Positions 13,001-23,100 of a DNA stretch of 64,000 nt are shown piece by piece (position 1 is the stretch's first letter; every line of letters starts with the position of its first letter). The DNA is from Melanocharis versteri (Eukaryota > Chordata > Aves > Passeriformes > Melanocharitidae), in NCBI GenBank assembly GCA_013397845.1, contig VZTG01006780.1, forward strand, positions 70,304 to 134,303. Reading direction: 5' to 3'. The notes under the pieces are model-generated. The model saw only the letters and a list, made by a program, of their open reading frames with translations, was not told the origin of the DNA and did not search any database. Both the position numbers and the translations under genes were made by a program.

Positions 13001-13170
13001 TTGGCCAGTGTCACACCAGCAGAGCTGGTGGGGGGATGCCCGTGGCCTGGCTGAGCAGCCCTCCCACCCATCTCACGGGAGTTTGTTTGGCCTGTGCCAG
13101 CTCTCCATGGGTCACTGTCCTTGTATGTTGGGGCCACAGCCTGCTCTGGCCATGGGGGGCTTGCCAGATT

Positions 13171-13385
13171 TCATAGAATCATAGAATAGTTGGGGTTGGA
13201 AAGGACATTCAAAGGCCACCTAGTTCAACCCCCTGCAATGAGCAGGGGTATCTTCAGCTAGATGAGGTTTCCCAGGGTCCTGTCCAACCTGACCTTGAAT
13301 GTTTCCAGGGATGGGGCATCCACAACTACTCTGGGCAACACATTCCAGTGTGTCACCACCCTCATTGTAAAAAAAAAGTAAAAAA
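13171..13385 (-). mobile_element. CR1 LINE, 5'-truncated 3' fragment
   Basis: The + strand begins TCATAGAATCATAGAAT, the reverse complement of the avian CR1 3' terminus (tandem ATTCTATG octamers, no poly-A). It continues through GTTGGGGTTGGAAAGGAC, the familiar CR1 3' UTR, and into the end of ORF2. Similarity stops around 13365-13385, where an A-rich, slightly expanded stretch meets unrelated DNA. This is the usual severe 5' truncation of CR1. Divergence from the remembered family consensus is modest, so it is probably one of the younger avian CR1 subfamilies. Subfamily assignment would need a library comparison. CR1 moves by target-primed reverse transcription; this copy is dead. Confidence 0.93.
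13258..13365 (-). pseudogene. CR1 ORF2 C-terminal remnant
   Basis: On the minus strand the last 35 codons of CR1 ORF2 are still open. They include THWNVLPR, VVDAPSLETFK and VRLDRTLGNLI followed by a TAG stop (13260-13258). This matches the conserved C-terminal tail of avian CR1 polyprotein (consensus type HWN-LPREVV-SPSLE-FK-RLD). The endonuclease and reverse-transcriptase domains are absent through 5' truncation. The open frame continues upstream to 13467, but beyond a poly-Phe run (the A-rich junction) it encodes unrelated flanking DNA. No protein function is possible from this copy. Confidence 0.9.
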
Positions 13386-13821
13386 ATGCTGGTTTGGGAC
13401 TAACTCCTCCATGGACTTCAGCAGCCTGGAGGTTCACTACCTCTCCAGTCATGCCCTGTGGCCCCACTTTCCTCTGGGGAAGATTGCTGGAGGCATTGGC
13501 TGGGGAGGCAGCTTCTCAATTTAATTTGAAATTTCAGTTGTTATCCCTGCAGGAGCAGGGAGTTGTAGTGGAGTGAGCCGTTGCCGTTTCTTGCCATTAA
13601 TACCAGTGACATTGTAATTTTCGTGGCTGTAAAGATGCCTGGAGCAGAGGGTGGGCCCACTTGAAGTTAGCAGCAATAATTTTTTTCATACCCAAGAGAA
13701 CAAGTGATCTTTCCAGCAAGCAACCTTCACTTCTATTGCCATGATCTGCCCTCCTCCCAAGGAAGAACTCACTTCAGAAAGACTCTGCAGCCCTGCAGAG
13801 CATGAAGGGCTACTCATGAAA

Positions 13822-13890
13822 CAGACACACACATGCAAACAAAAAAACCCCAACAAAACAAAAAACTCCAAATAAAAAACAACANCCCCC
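13822..13890. repeat. A/C-rich low-complexity tract containing an N
   Basis: The + strand is almost free of G and T: short CA repeats, then runs of AAAC/AAAAC. One undetermined base (N) lies at 13885, next to a run of C. The ambiguity is most simply a homopolymer base-calling problem rather than biology. Confidence 0.85.
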
Positions 13891-15791
13891 TTTGAAATAA
13901 AAAGCAGCTGCTGGAAGTGAGAGCTAGACTAATGTGGGGATGAAAGCATTTATGCAGAGCAGAGGTGGGGAATATTGGCTCAGTGGAGTGGGTGGAAGTG
14001 TCCTCATGAATGAGCAGCACGAAGCAGGGCTGCCTCAAATAACAAAGAGGAAAGGAGGGCGTTAGGATTTGATAGTACAGACTTTGGAAAAAATGAGAAG
14101 CTGAGGAGAGAAGGAAATCACGGCTAATTTAAAACTGCCTTGGACAAGCAGGTGGGAGGAAGACCTTGAACATTTGTTACACTGGGACTTGAAAGTAAGG
14201 AAATGGTAAAACAAGGGTTGGAAGGCAGAGCAAGGGAGGGCTCGTCTCCTGATTGCTCTTTAAAATTAACAATACTGACTCTCAAAGAGAACACTGGGGA
14301 TTTTCTGAGAAAATGCAGAGCTCCTGGAGTAAACTGTCCTAAGGGAAGGGCTGAGGAAAGAGAATGAAGCCAGTGGCTTCCAGAAAAATGATGATGATAT
14401 GATGAGTCAGAGACACTTTCGGTTGCACTGAAATATTTACTCTTTGTCTGCCTGTATCCACATCAAGAAACGAGGGCAACCCTTCTTTGACAGGTTAGAG
14501 TTACGCTATCAGGAGGTGTGCTAAGGGGATAAATAACAGCACCCAGAGGAGCTTTATCAGCTCTTCCTGTTGTTACTTGCTTTGGACCAAATTCTTATTG
14601 ACTCAGTTGGGTGCGTACCGGGGTGACCAAGAGCAGAGACTGGACACCTCTTCCCAGTGTGCCTGCATTTCCCTTTTTTGCATGCTTATCTTGACAGAGG
14701 TGACAACTCCTTTAAACAAGGCACACATGACAGTGGCACTGTGCCTTCTTGAAAAGTTGCCCAAGTCTGCATCTCACATTTTATACAAAGAGAGTGAGGA
14801 CCATCCAGAAAAAATAGGCACAAGCAGCCAGTACAATCAGTTTCAACATATTCTCCTTTTTTCAAAAAAAAAGAGGCTGAACAACTGTCCAAAATAATCA
14901 GAGCTGTTAAATAACACTTATTCTGTGTGGAGGAAGTACAGTGCTATGGGACTACTGGCCCATGCCAAGGAAAACACTTGGACTTGCTATAACAATGGAC
15001 CAAACTGAAGGAAATGGGCGGCTGTGGTGCCTATGGGCTGTTCTGCAGGGAGCTGGGGGGAGCAGGACCTGGTGGCAGACCCGAGGGAGGGGAGGGACGT
15101 GGTGGTCGTGCTGCGCCATGCATCCGGAGCGCTCGTTGGCTCGCTCTCCCCTAGACAGTGTCTCCCAGCAGCCAAGCCCAAATCAGGTCAGGAAAACAGA
15201 GCACTGCCACCACGCAGCAGCTTCGTGGTGATCAATCAAATCACAGCGATTTCACTGAGGGAAGAACTTGGGTTTTATTTGCAAGAGTAAATACTCATCT
15301 TTTTTTTTTTCCTTTCCCCTCTGCTATACCAAATATTACCTGTTCATATTCAACAAATAGTCAATATTTCTGAAACAGTGTTCAGGATTTCAGCACTAGC
15401 ACTGAATGAAGATGTAGCAATATGTATGCAAAGGTTTTAAGGCTTAGAGAACAAGCATGAACTGAAGAAATCCTTTAAGGACTGTATTTGATCAATCCCA
15501 TATTCTGCCTCCACCTTCCCCACGCAATATTAATAACCCTGTTTCAAACCAGGCTGTCTCTGTCCCACTCAGCCACATCCCATTCTCACAGCTATGCAGA
15601 TTTTCAGACATCCACGCTCAGGTGTCTGCTCCATAACAGTAGTATTGAGCAGCCCAGACTCGCTGCTGACGTGGCCCAGGGTGGGGAGGCAGGGAGACAA
15701 GCAGCCTGCTTACCACAGGCTGCTGGATGGGGAGTGCTGGTCGTGTAGAGCCAGATTGTATTTGCTGCTGCAGCAACCCAGCGTTGTGGCA

Positions 15792-15852
15792 CTCATGCAG
15801 AGACCCATCACAGATACGTCATGCTTCATGCAGAGAGCCATCACATGACAAA
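15792..15852. repeat. Imperfect local duplication, ~35-bp period
   Basis: CATGCAGAGACCCATCACA (starting about 15793) recurs about 35 bases later as CATGCAGAGAGCCATCACA, with one mismatch over the 19-base core. Two copies only; the flanks are diverged. It looks like an old small tandem duplication. Confidence 0.7.
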
Positions 15853-16690
15853 TACACCACTTGCGTGCGTAGGTATCAGATTAAAAACGAGCAGTGTTTG
15901 GCCTGAGCAATTATATATTAGCTGTGCTTGCCTGGTGATGGGAGGGAAGGGCTTCAACTGTGTCAGAGATTTTATATGTGAAAAGAGATTTAATGAAGCT
16001 CTCTAGCCTCACAGTAATTTTCTTGTGCTTTTCATGGAGCGGGAGGTGAAAATGTAGATTTGATTAGTGTAGCTGGATATGTTCTAATAAAAGACATTGT
16101 TACTTTGTCTTCCCATCCTCACACAAGGAGACATATTAGCTCCTGTGTTTCTTTTTTCTGCCTCTGCACACGAAACATAGCTCTCCCTCCTATAGGTCTC
16201 CCTGTAAAGGTATTTATCCTTGATCTTCAGGTGCCCTTAGTCATCCCCTGTCTCCAGCGCTGTTAGACAGCTGTTCCTGTCTCTGGCTGTGCGTGGGGCA
16301 GCCCCACTCCCGCACAGCCAGTCCCATGTGCAGTGTGGGGCAGCTGCAGCAGGGCTCCCTTCTGGTCTCCTGCATCCCAGCAGCTGCTCTCCTAGACTGC
16401 ATGAGATGCCCACGTGATGGCCTTCATGCAAGCAGGACGTATCACGGGGCGTAGCTGGAAAGGGGGGACACTCATAGGAACTGATACAGGGATGAGGTGT
16501 TGCCCCCCTGGGATTGCCCCTGCTTGCAGGGAGCAATGTGAGGACGTGGCACTGGGAGGACCAGCACCATGCCAGGGCAGGGCTTCTCCTGTCCCAGACC
16601 TGCTGCACAGGGCAGGTCCATGATGCCCTGGAGGCAGGAACAGGAAGGGAGGAATGGCAGAAACAGGAATTGCTGACAGCCTTATTTTGC

Positions 16691-16765
16691 TCAATGTCCC
16701 ACTGAAGTCAATGGGATGTTGCTCCAGGAAAAACTGGATAAGGATCTGGGGTTTGGCAGTGGCAG
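16691..16765. repeat. Probable ancient amniote interspersed repeat fragment
   Basis: CCCACTGAAGTCAATGGGAT (16699-16718), followed by TTGCTCCAGG and GGATAAGGATCTGGGGTTT, resembles a phrase (CC-ATTGAAGTCAATGGGA ... GGATC-GGCC) that recurs in bird, turtle and crocodile genomes as part of an old dispersed repeat. I cannot name the family with certainty. The identification rests on phrase recognition and needs a repeat-library search. Confidence 0.35.
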
Positions 16766-18508
16766 AGGTTCTGTCTTCTCGCTGTTTATTCTCCGAGTGG
16801 AGCCCTAACCCGCTGTTTGTGACTTCATGATCATTTCCAGAGCTGTGCTAATGATGTCATACCCAGGGGATTCTGGCTTCAGGTGGGAAATTAACAGCAG
16901 GAGCAGATGAACTCTTTAATAAACAAAGTTCCTGTTTTCATGCAAATGTCTTTGGAAATAAGGAACGAGGGGAGTGAGAAATATAGAAATTTATGGTATA
17001 GAAGCGACACTGTTTGGAAACAGACTTTTTATGAGTTTTCCAAGAGGCGCCAGCTGCTCTTTAATGTTTTCATTTAAGAGTTTTATGTATGAAAGCTCTA
17101 GCTTGTGTAAACAGCAAGGCTGAGAAAGTTGCAGGGATTGTTGTTAATGGTGAACCTAACAGGCTGGGGATTTGGCTCTGAAAAGACTGTGAGTGTTGAT
17201 GTTTTTTCGGAGCAGAGATTTTTAACGTGGCTGGATGACGCCTCTGTTGTTCTCTGGGCTCTCCTGCCCATGCCTCTCGCTCTCGTGACCACCCCCAGTG
17301 TCCCTCCTTCCCACAAAGACCTGGGAGAAGGTGGCACAAGCGCACGGGAAACCCTTTAGGCAGGGCAACACCTTCTCTGCTGTGCCGCAGCTCGTCCTCC
17401 TCCAGGAGCAAGCCCCGGGTGAGGAGGTGGCCGGGTCTGTGCGCTGCCCCTTGCTGAGCTCTGGAGCCAGGGCTGGCAGGGTGCTGCTGCTGCTGCAGGG
17501 GGGCAGAAACGCAGCCAGCCACCCATCGTCCTCCCCGTGCTGCGCCCTGCTCCTCCCTGCCCTCACCGATAGCCATTGCTGGTCCCCATCAATTCATCTG
17601 CTGCTCCGGTGAGTGCCTACGGTGCACTCCAGTTAATAGAATTGCTTCGTTTTGCTGGAGAGAGTGCTGGAGCCCGTGCCACAAACAGCTTTGTGAGTGT
17701 TTTTCTGGTGGGTTCCCTTTGTTCGGGATGTAACCCTCCAGGGGTGAAATGTGTGGCACCAGACTAAAACCAAATGTAAATGAAGTCCCTTCAGCAAGGC
17801 CAGTGGACAAGAAGCAGGCAGCTGCACACCCAGCATTTCCCAAGAAGGACTTGGGAGAGGATCTGTGGTGCTTGCTGCTCTCCATCTTGCTCTCAATGTT
17901 TTTCTGCAGCAGCTTTCTGTTTGCTCATCTACAGGAATACTCTGCATCTCGCCTGCCTGTTTTTGAAAAGGTGACTGCTGATGACAGCTAAGATAACAAG
18001 AGAGTGGGTTTGGGGGTTTTTTTTTGCCTGCATGAGAACACCTCCGGTTCTATTAATAAAATCCTGAATCTGACTCGTCCTTCTGAGAACTCCCGGCCTC
18101 TCTTCACCCATTCAAGTCTGTATTTTTAAGCTGCTGTAGGTGGATTGTCGACAATGGTTGTTATGCAAACTCCAAGTGCTGGCTTCAGGAGCTTCTTAGA
18201 AATATGCAATGAGTAATCTTTATGTTTCTGACAGGTCTACAAGGAGTGAGGGTGTGCAGTTTTGCTGAAGATAGGTTGACAAAATAAGTGTCAATTCATG
18301 ACAAACTGACTGCCAAAAATACTCACATCAAACACTGAAAACAATTAGTGAACAGTATGACAGAACATCTCTGAGGCTGGGGAGTGCACTGAGGACAGAA
18401 TCCCTCGCTAGTAAATGGATATTTTAATGTTTTTTTAAAATTTGGGTCAGGAGAAATGATCAGGCCCTTTGTTCTCCAGCATTACTTGTAGGTTTGGTGG
18501 TTTGTTGG

Positions 18509-18525
18509 TTTTTTTGGGGGGGGGG
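18509..18525. repeat. T7-G10 homopolymer pair
   Basis: Seven T followed by ten G on the + strand, after a GGTTTGGTGGTTTGTTGG lead-in. The G10 run and the preceding G-pairs could support G-quadruplex-like stacking, but only one long run is present. The exact run length is likely to be assembly-sensitive. Confidence 0.8.
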
Positions 18526-20055
18526 ACTCATAGGCAGTGGCTATACTTGAAAGATAGGATAGGTATATTTATTTTTCGAGTTTGTGTGAAGTGAGCACTG
18601 ATCACATGAGACCTGGCTAATACGGTAGGATCACAGAGGTGTGAGGTGAACATCAAAATCTGAGGAACTGTGTCCGTAGCAACCTGGACTGCAGAGGCTT
18701 CTGAACTTGAAGCTGAAGCAGCATCCTGTGCTCCAGCGGGCTGATTAATTTCATGCTTCGGAAAAAAAAATTATCTATTTATCTGAAGAGAAATTTCCCT
18801 GAATAGAGAACCGGTTGTTGATAGCTCCTTTTGTACATGGTCTGCATCAGAAGTATAATATGCAAGCCTTCAGATGCCAAGCTGAGCAAAAAGGGGACAA
18901 GAAGGACTTCTCAGGGCAGGGGACTGGCAGCAAGATGAGGTCCCTCCCCAGAGAGCAGTGCACTTGGGAGAGTCGCCATGTGGTGCAGTTTGCCATTTGA
19001 CCCGAAGTCATCACATCCCATGCTGGCTGGAATTAAGAAGTTTGGCTTTGCGGTAGCTGTTTCCTGACTGCGATGAGTGGCTCCTGCGACCTGCAGAGCG
19101 GGCCAGCGGCAGATGGGGAAGAGGGGCCAGCACAGTCCTGTGATGGCCCTTGGGCTTGGGGCTGCTACTGCCCCTGGCACACAGGGTGAGTCACCTAGGA
19201 GTCGGTAACAGCATCAACCAGTGGTGCAGGCTCATCTCAGTTGACTTTCCAAGGTTCCAAGCTTCTCTCCGTGACAGAGCACGGTGCTATCACCCTCCCA
19301 GCCCTCCCCAAAGAGGACTTGCCTTTGGCAGAGGTTTTGAAGTGTCTGTCTGTAGCATAGCTGCACGGAGGTGACCCTGGGGTCGGGAGGCTCTGAAGGG
19401 CACAGTGCCAGGTGCCCTGGGTGACCTTGTACTGCTGTTCTCGTAAAGCGCCCCGCGTTGCTGTCAGCAGGCACGCCCAAGTACCCACGGCAGCCCACGT
19501 CTTCGCATCGTGCTGGTAGGCACAAGGAGGCAAAACCCAGGACTCCACCAGCTGGAAAGCCCCTTCTCCAGGCACAAGGGTTGCCTTTTACTACACCATA
19601 GCTCACAGATCTTCAGAAGTCGACCAGCTCTGTGAATCCATGTTTTCTAGTGCCGAGAGTCCCAGTGCTTCTGCCAGACTGCTAGTTCCATCACTCCTCT
19701 CACAAGTGAGTCAACAGCCATCTGTGCATGCTAGAAATCAAATAACTTTTGCTTTAAGAGGTTTTTTTTGTCACTTATAATGAATCCCTCTGCATCACCC
19801 TGTGTGGGACCTAGTGATGTCCAAGATGCAATCAGGAGGAAAGAGTATGATCTGAAGCCACCCACACCAGCCTGGTATCACCTTTCCATCTCAGCTGCAC
19901 TTCAGTGAGCCAGCTGAAATGAGGCAGTTTTCTCTGTGCTTGGTGCCAAACACTATTCTCGCTGAACCAGAGGGAAGTTTTGTTTTTCCCTAAATAGGAA
20001 TGATTTGGCCTTTGGTGGTGCTCAACTGGAAAGAATCCAGCAGTTTTCTGATCTT

Positions 20056-20136
20056 GTCAGAGTGGCTGAGATGGTCATAAATCAGAAGGGCTGCTCCAGA
20101 AATATTTTTCCTGGGTTTGATTCTCAATCCCACCAT
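20056..20136 (+). pseudogene. tRNA-like relic (tRNA pseudogene or SINE head)
   Basis: TGGCTGAGATGG (20063-20074) matches the Pol III A box (TRGCNNAGYNGG) at all but one position. About 50 bases on, GGTTTGATTC (20114-20123) resembles the B box (GGTTCGANTCC). The spacing suits a class II (Leu/Ser type) tRNA of about 82 nt, and the start GTCAG-AGTGGCTGAG is tRNA-Leu/Ser-like. The acceptor and T stems no longer pair, so it is not functional. It may be a decayed tRNA pseudogene or the 5' head of an ancient tRNA-derived SINE. The downstream sequence does not clearly continue into MIR. Confidence 0.33.
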
Positions 20137-23100
20137 GCTGGTATAATAAAAAGAAAAATTGGGCCCACCACTGGTTTAATTTTACAGATAACCGCTCTCT
20201 TTCCAGGCAATCTTTGTGATTAATTTTTCTCACAGTCTGTCTGGGGTTTTTTTGGGTTTGTTTCATAGGGCTGTTGAGTTTTTTTTACCCTCCTCTCCTC
20301 TTCCATATGGGGAAGAATAAAGTGAAGAAACAACATTTTCAGAGAAGAAAGACTTGGAAAGAGTTGCTGTTTTCTGGGAGTCTGCTACAGCTGTTAATTT
20401 GTGGAAAACCTCAGTGGAAAGTAAGCAGTATGGCAGCATCGCTTTACACGAGAATTCAGCAATGGCCTCGTTCCAAACCATGGCTGATTTAGGTTCTTGG
20501 CTTGCACAGCCAAAGCTTCATGTAGTGTCATGCTTTTTTTAATAGATAATGTTGATGCAGCTGTGGAAAGCTCTGATGTTCTTTTTTATTTTAACGTGGA
20601 ATTGTCGTCATTCAGTCAAGCTTAAGCATTGTGGAGCTGTGATGTTTGTCTTTGCTTGTTAGATGTTGGTGTGTGAGCCTGAGACGGGCTGAGATGTTGT
20701 TTGGGAACAAAGAAAAGGCTCCCTCCCTTCCTCCTTGTCTCCTTCACAAAAATGCACACAGACTCAAACTCCTATCCAAAAAGGCAGGAACGCTGAGAGA
20801 ATTTGGAACTTGGCCTATATATTGTGGGCTGGGACCCTTCTGCCTTTCCAGAGCACACACACTCTTTTCTTCCTGTAGGCTTTGCTCCTCTCCAGCATTT
20901 GTCATGCATAGTTGGTGGCATATCAAGATTCTGAGTACAGTACTGAGTGCAGTAACCTCTTTTTCTTGGATGGACATTTTGTTTGTGGAGAATACAGCAT
21001 GGTGCTCAGTTGTCTGGGCAGAAATGAACACTGAGGAAAATCTCAGCTATGCGATGTCTATTAGATCAGAGATTAATTTTCCAGTAGAAATGTCCAATTA
21101 TTCAAACCTCTCCAGTAGACGAAAGAACTTTTGACAATCTGTTTTTCTGAAAAACCCTGCAATTCAGTTGGCATGGATTAGGCGACCTATTAGAGATTAG
21201 AAAAGGGGGAAAAAGGTTTCTAATTAATGTCAGCCCAGCTGTTAACTTGGGAAATATCGGTGAGTGGTAGCACAAGGCAGCTCCTACAGATATTTCTGTG
21301 GTCACAGTTCATGTGTATGTTGCTACCTGGACCTTCTGCATGAAGCATTGCATGAGTTGCCCTTTCCCTGGTAAGGTGAGAGTGTGCACTGGACCAGTTG
21401 CTGCTTCTTGGCTCTGCCTCCTTTTCCAAGACAGGCTTTTATGAATGGGTAAGTCCCATTTTTTTCCCCAGTGCTACCTTGTCACATAGTGACTGATTCA
21501 CTCACCTCCTTATCTCTGGGCCATATGATTTGCTTTGATTGCATCTTCCTCGCCAACTTGGCTATGTATCTTGTTTCTTTCCCCCCGGGGTGAATTAGGG
21601 CAGAATCTTTCAATCCTTAGAGTTTCCCCACAGCATCTGGAAAGAAGAGGAAAACCAGAGATGAGCCAGAAAGAGTCAGGCAGAGAAAGATGAAAGAATT
21701 TGGAGGCGGGAACTAATCACTCTTGGAATGAAGCTTCCTCCTGGCTGGCCTAAGGCAGAGCAATTTACGCTTTTCTGCAAAATGCACAATGGCCTAGGCC
21801 CTGCTCTTAGGAGTAAACATTTCAAAGGTGCCTGAGGGGGGCCTTATTTGTATTTTTATAAGGTATTTGGTGTCCTCTGAGTTTCAGGCTAGACCCCCAT
21901 TGCCAATATTGGAGCTAACTTGAAGTGGGGTAGTGTCTTGTGGAGATACTTGAGCTAGGCTGGAGAAGTTTAGCTGATGGAAGTAGTTTACCACAGCAGC
22001 GTACTTGTCAGACCATGATACCTGCCTGCTGTGATCCCTTGTCCTGTGCCAAGCCCTGTTTAAAGCTGTCTCTAGCCCACGATCAGGGCTCAGGACTGTC
22101 CGTGCAGCAAAGGCTTGTGCTGCAATCCCGACTTCTCTGCAGCCACTCGCTGATGCTCCAGGACCTAAATGCCACAGTCAGGGTAAAGCATGGGGTTTGG
22201 GGGCTGGAGTCCTGCCAGCGCTTTTGGGAACGTTTTGTAGGGCTGAACCCACATTCACTATTAGCACTGTTAAATGCTTTCCTGTTTTTCTCTGTCCACT
22301 TGAACTCACACTGCAGCCCTAACCGACTATCGCATTTTTGTTTTTAATGACAGAGCGAAGGTGCCAAAATATTTCAGTAGCTCCCCTAGGAACATCTGTA
22401 ACTTCTTTAGCTAGTATTTTTACAGCTGGTCATAACTTTATTTCATTTTTGAATGCTAATACTTGTGAATCTGGGACCCTGAAGGAAAACAATGGCTAAT
22501 TTCCCTTGCATCAGGATTTAAAACTTATAAAAAGCTACTCTTGCACCTTTGAATAAATCACCAGGAATGGAGCTAAGGGGTACTTTGGCATTTGACAGAC
22601 CAAGTTTCTGAGCTCCAGGCAGAGCTTAGACCAGCCTTCGGGCTTAGGATAAAGTCTGTGTTTGGAGCCATCAGGATAAAAACCTACAGACCCCTTAAGT
22701 GACAGAGCTGCTGCTGCTATTGAGGCTCATGCTGCTGTGTGGCAGGAGAGCATCTGATCACTGCCTCCAGTGCAGTTTCTGTCATCTTTGATGAAAAAGG
22801 GAAGAATAAAATATCACACCCCTAAAATGATACCAAAGTCTAGGAACAGGAATTAGGCTTGGGAATTTGAACTTCCATCTAGTAAAAATGCTGCAGACCT
22901 TTAATTGCAGCTCAGATTTATTAGGTGCTAGCTATGCTTAATTGGTCTAACGATGAAAATAAGCCAAAGATGTTTAGTCATTGTATCAACCTGTCACTCA
23001 TAATCTTTGTGTGGCACCTCTCTCTCCCTCTACTGAGCTAGAAAAGCATGAAGAGGAAAAAAAGCAGGCTGCAGAGCTACCGATTTTATTTAACTACCGA

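Larger units (their letters stand above)
8076..13170. other. Non-coding stretch between MIR relic and CR1
   Basis: No gene recognised. The block 8335-8530 is GC-richer with several CpG, but its overlapping open frames on both strands show no domain. 8640-9130 and 10080-10500 are AT-leaning unique DNA. An interrupted A-tract lies at 10647-10665. 12660-13140 carries a 157-codon minus-strand frame rich in Pro, Ser and Leu that I could not assign and regard as chance. The hairpin at 9123-9148 and the microsatellite at 10000-10056 are listed separately. Confidence 0.6.
13386..20055. other. Non-coding stretch, CR1 flank to tRNA-like relic
   Basis: No gene recognised. A T11 run lies at 15300-15310. 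GC-richer patches with some CpG are at 15040-15140 and 17225-17560; the second has overlapping frames of about 100-170 codons on both strands with no domain. 16905-17110 is AT-leaning with a POU octamer ATGCAAAT at 16940-16947 and could be regulatory. 18120-18830 and 19600-20050 are unique and featureless apart from the T/G homopolymer pair at 18509-18525. Confidence 0.55.
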
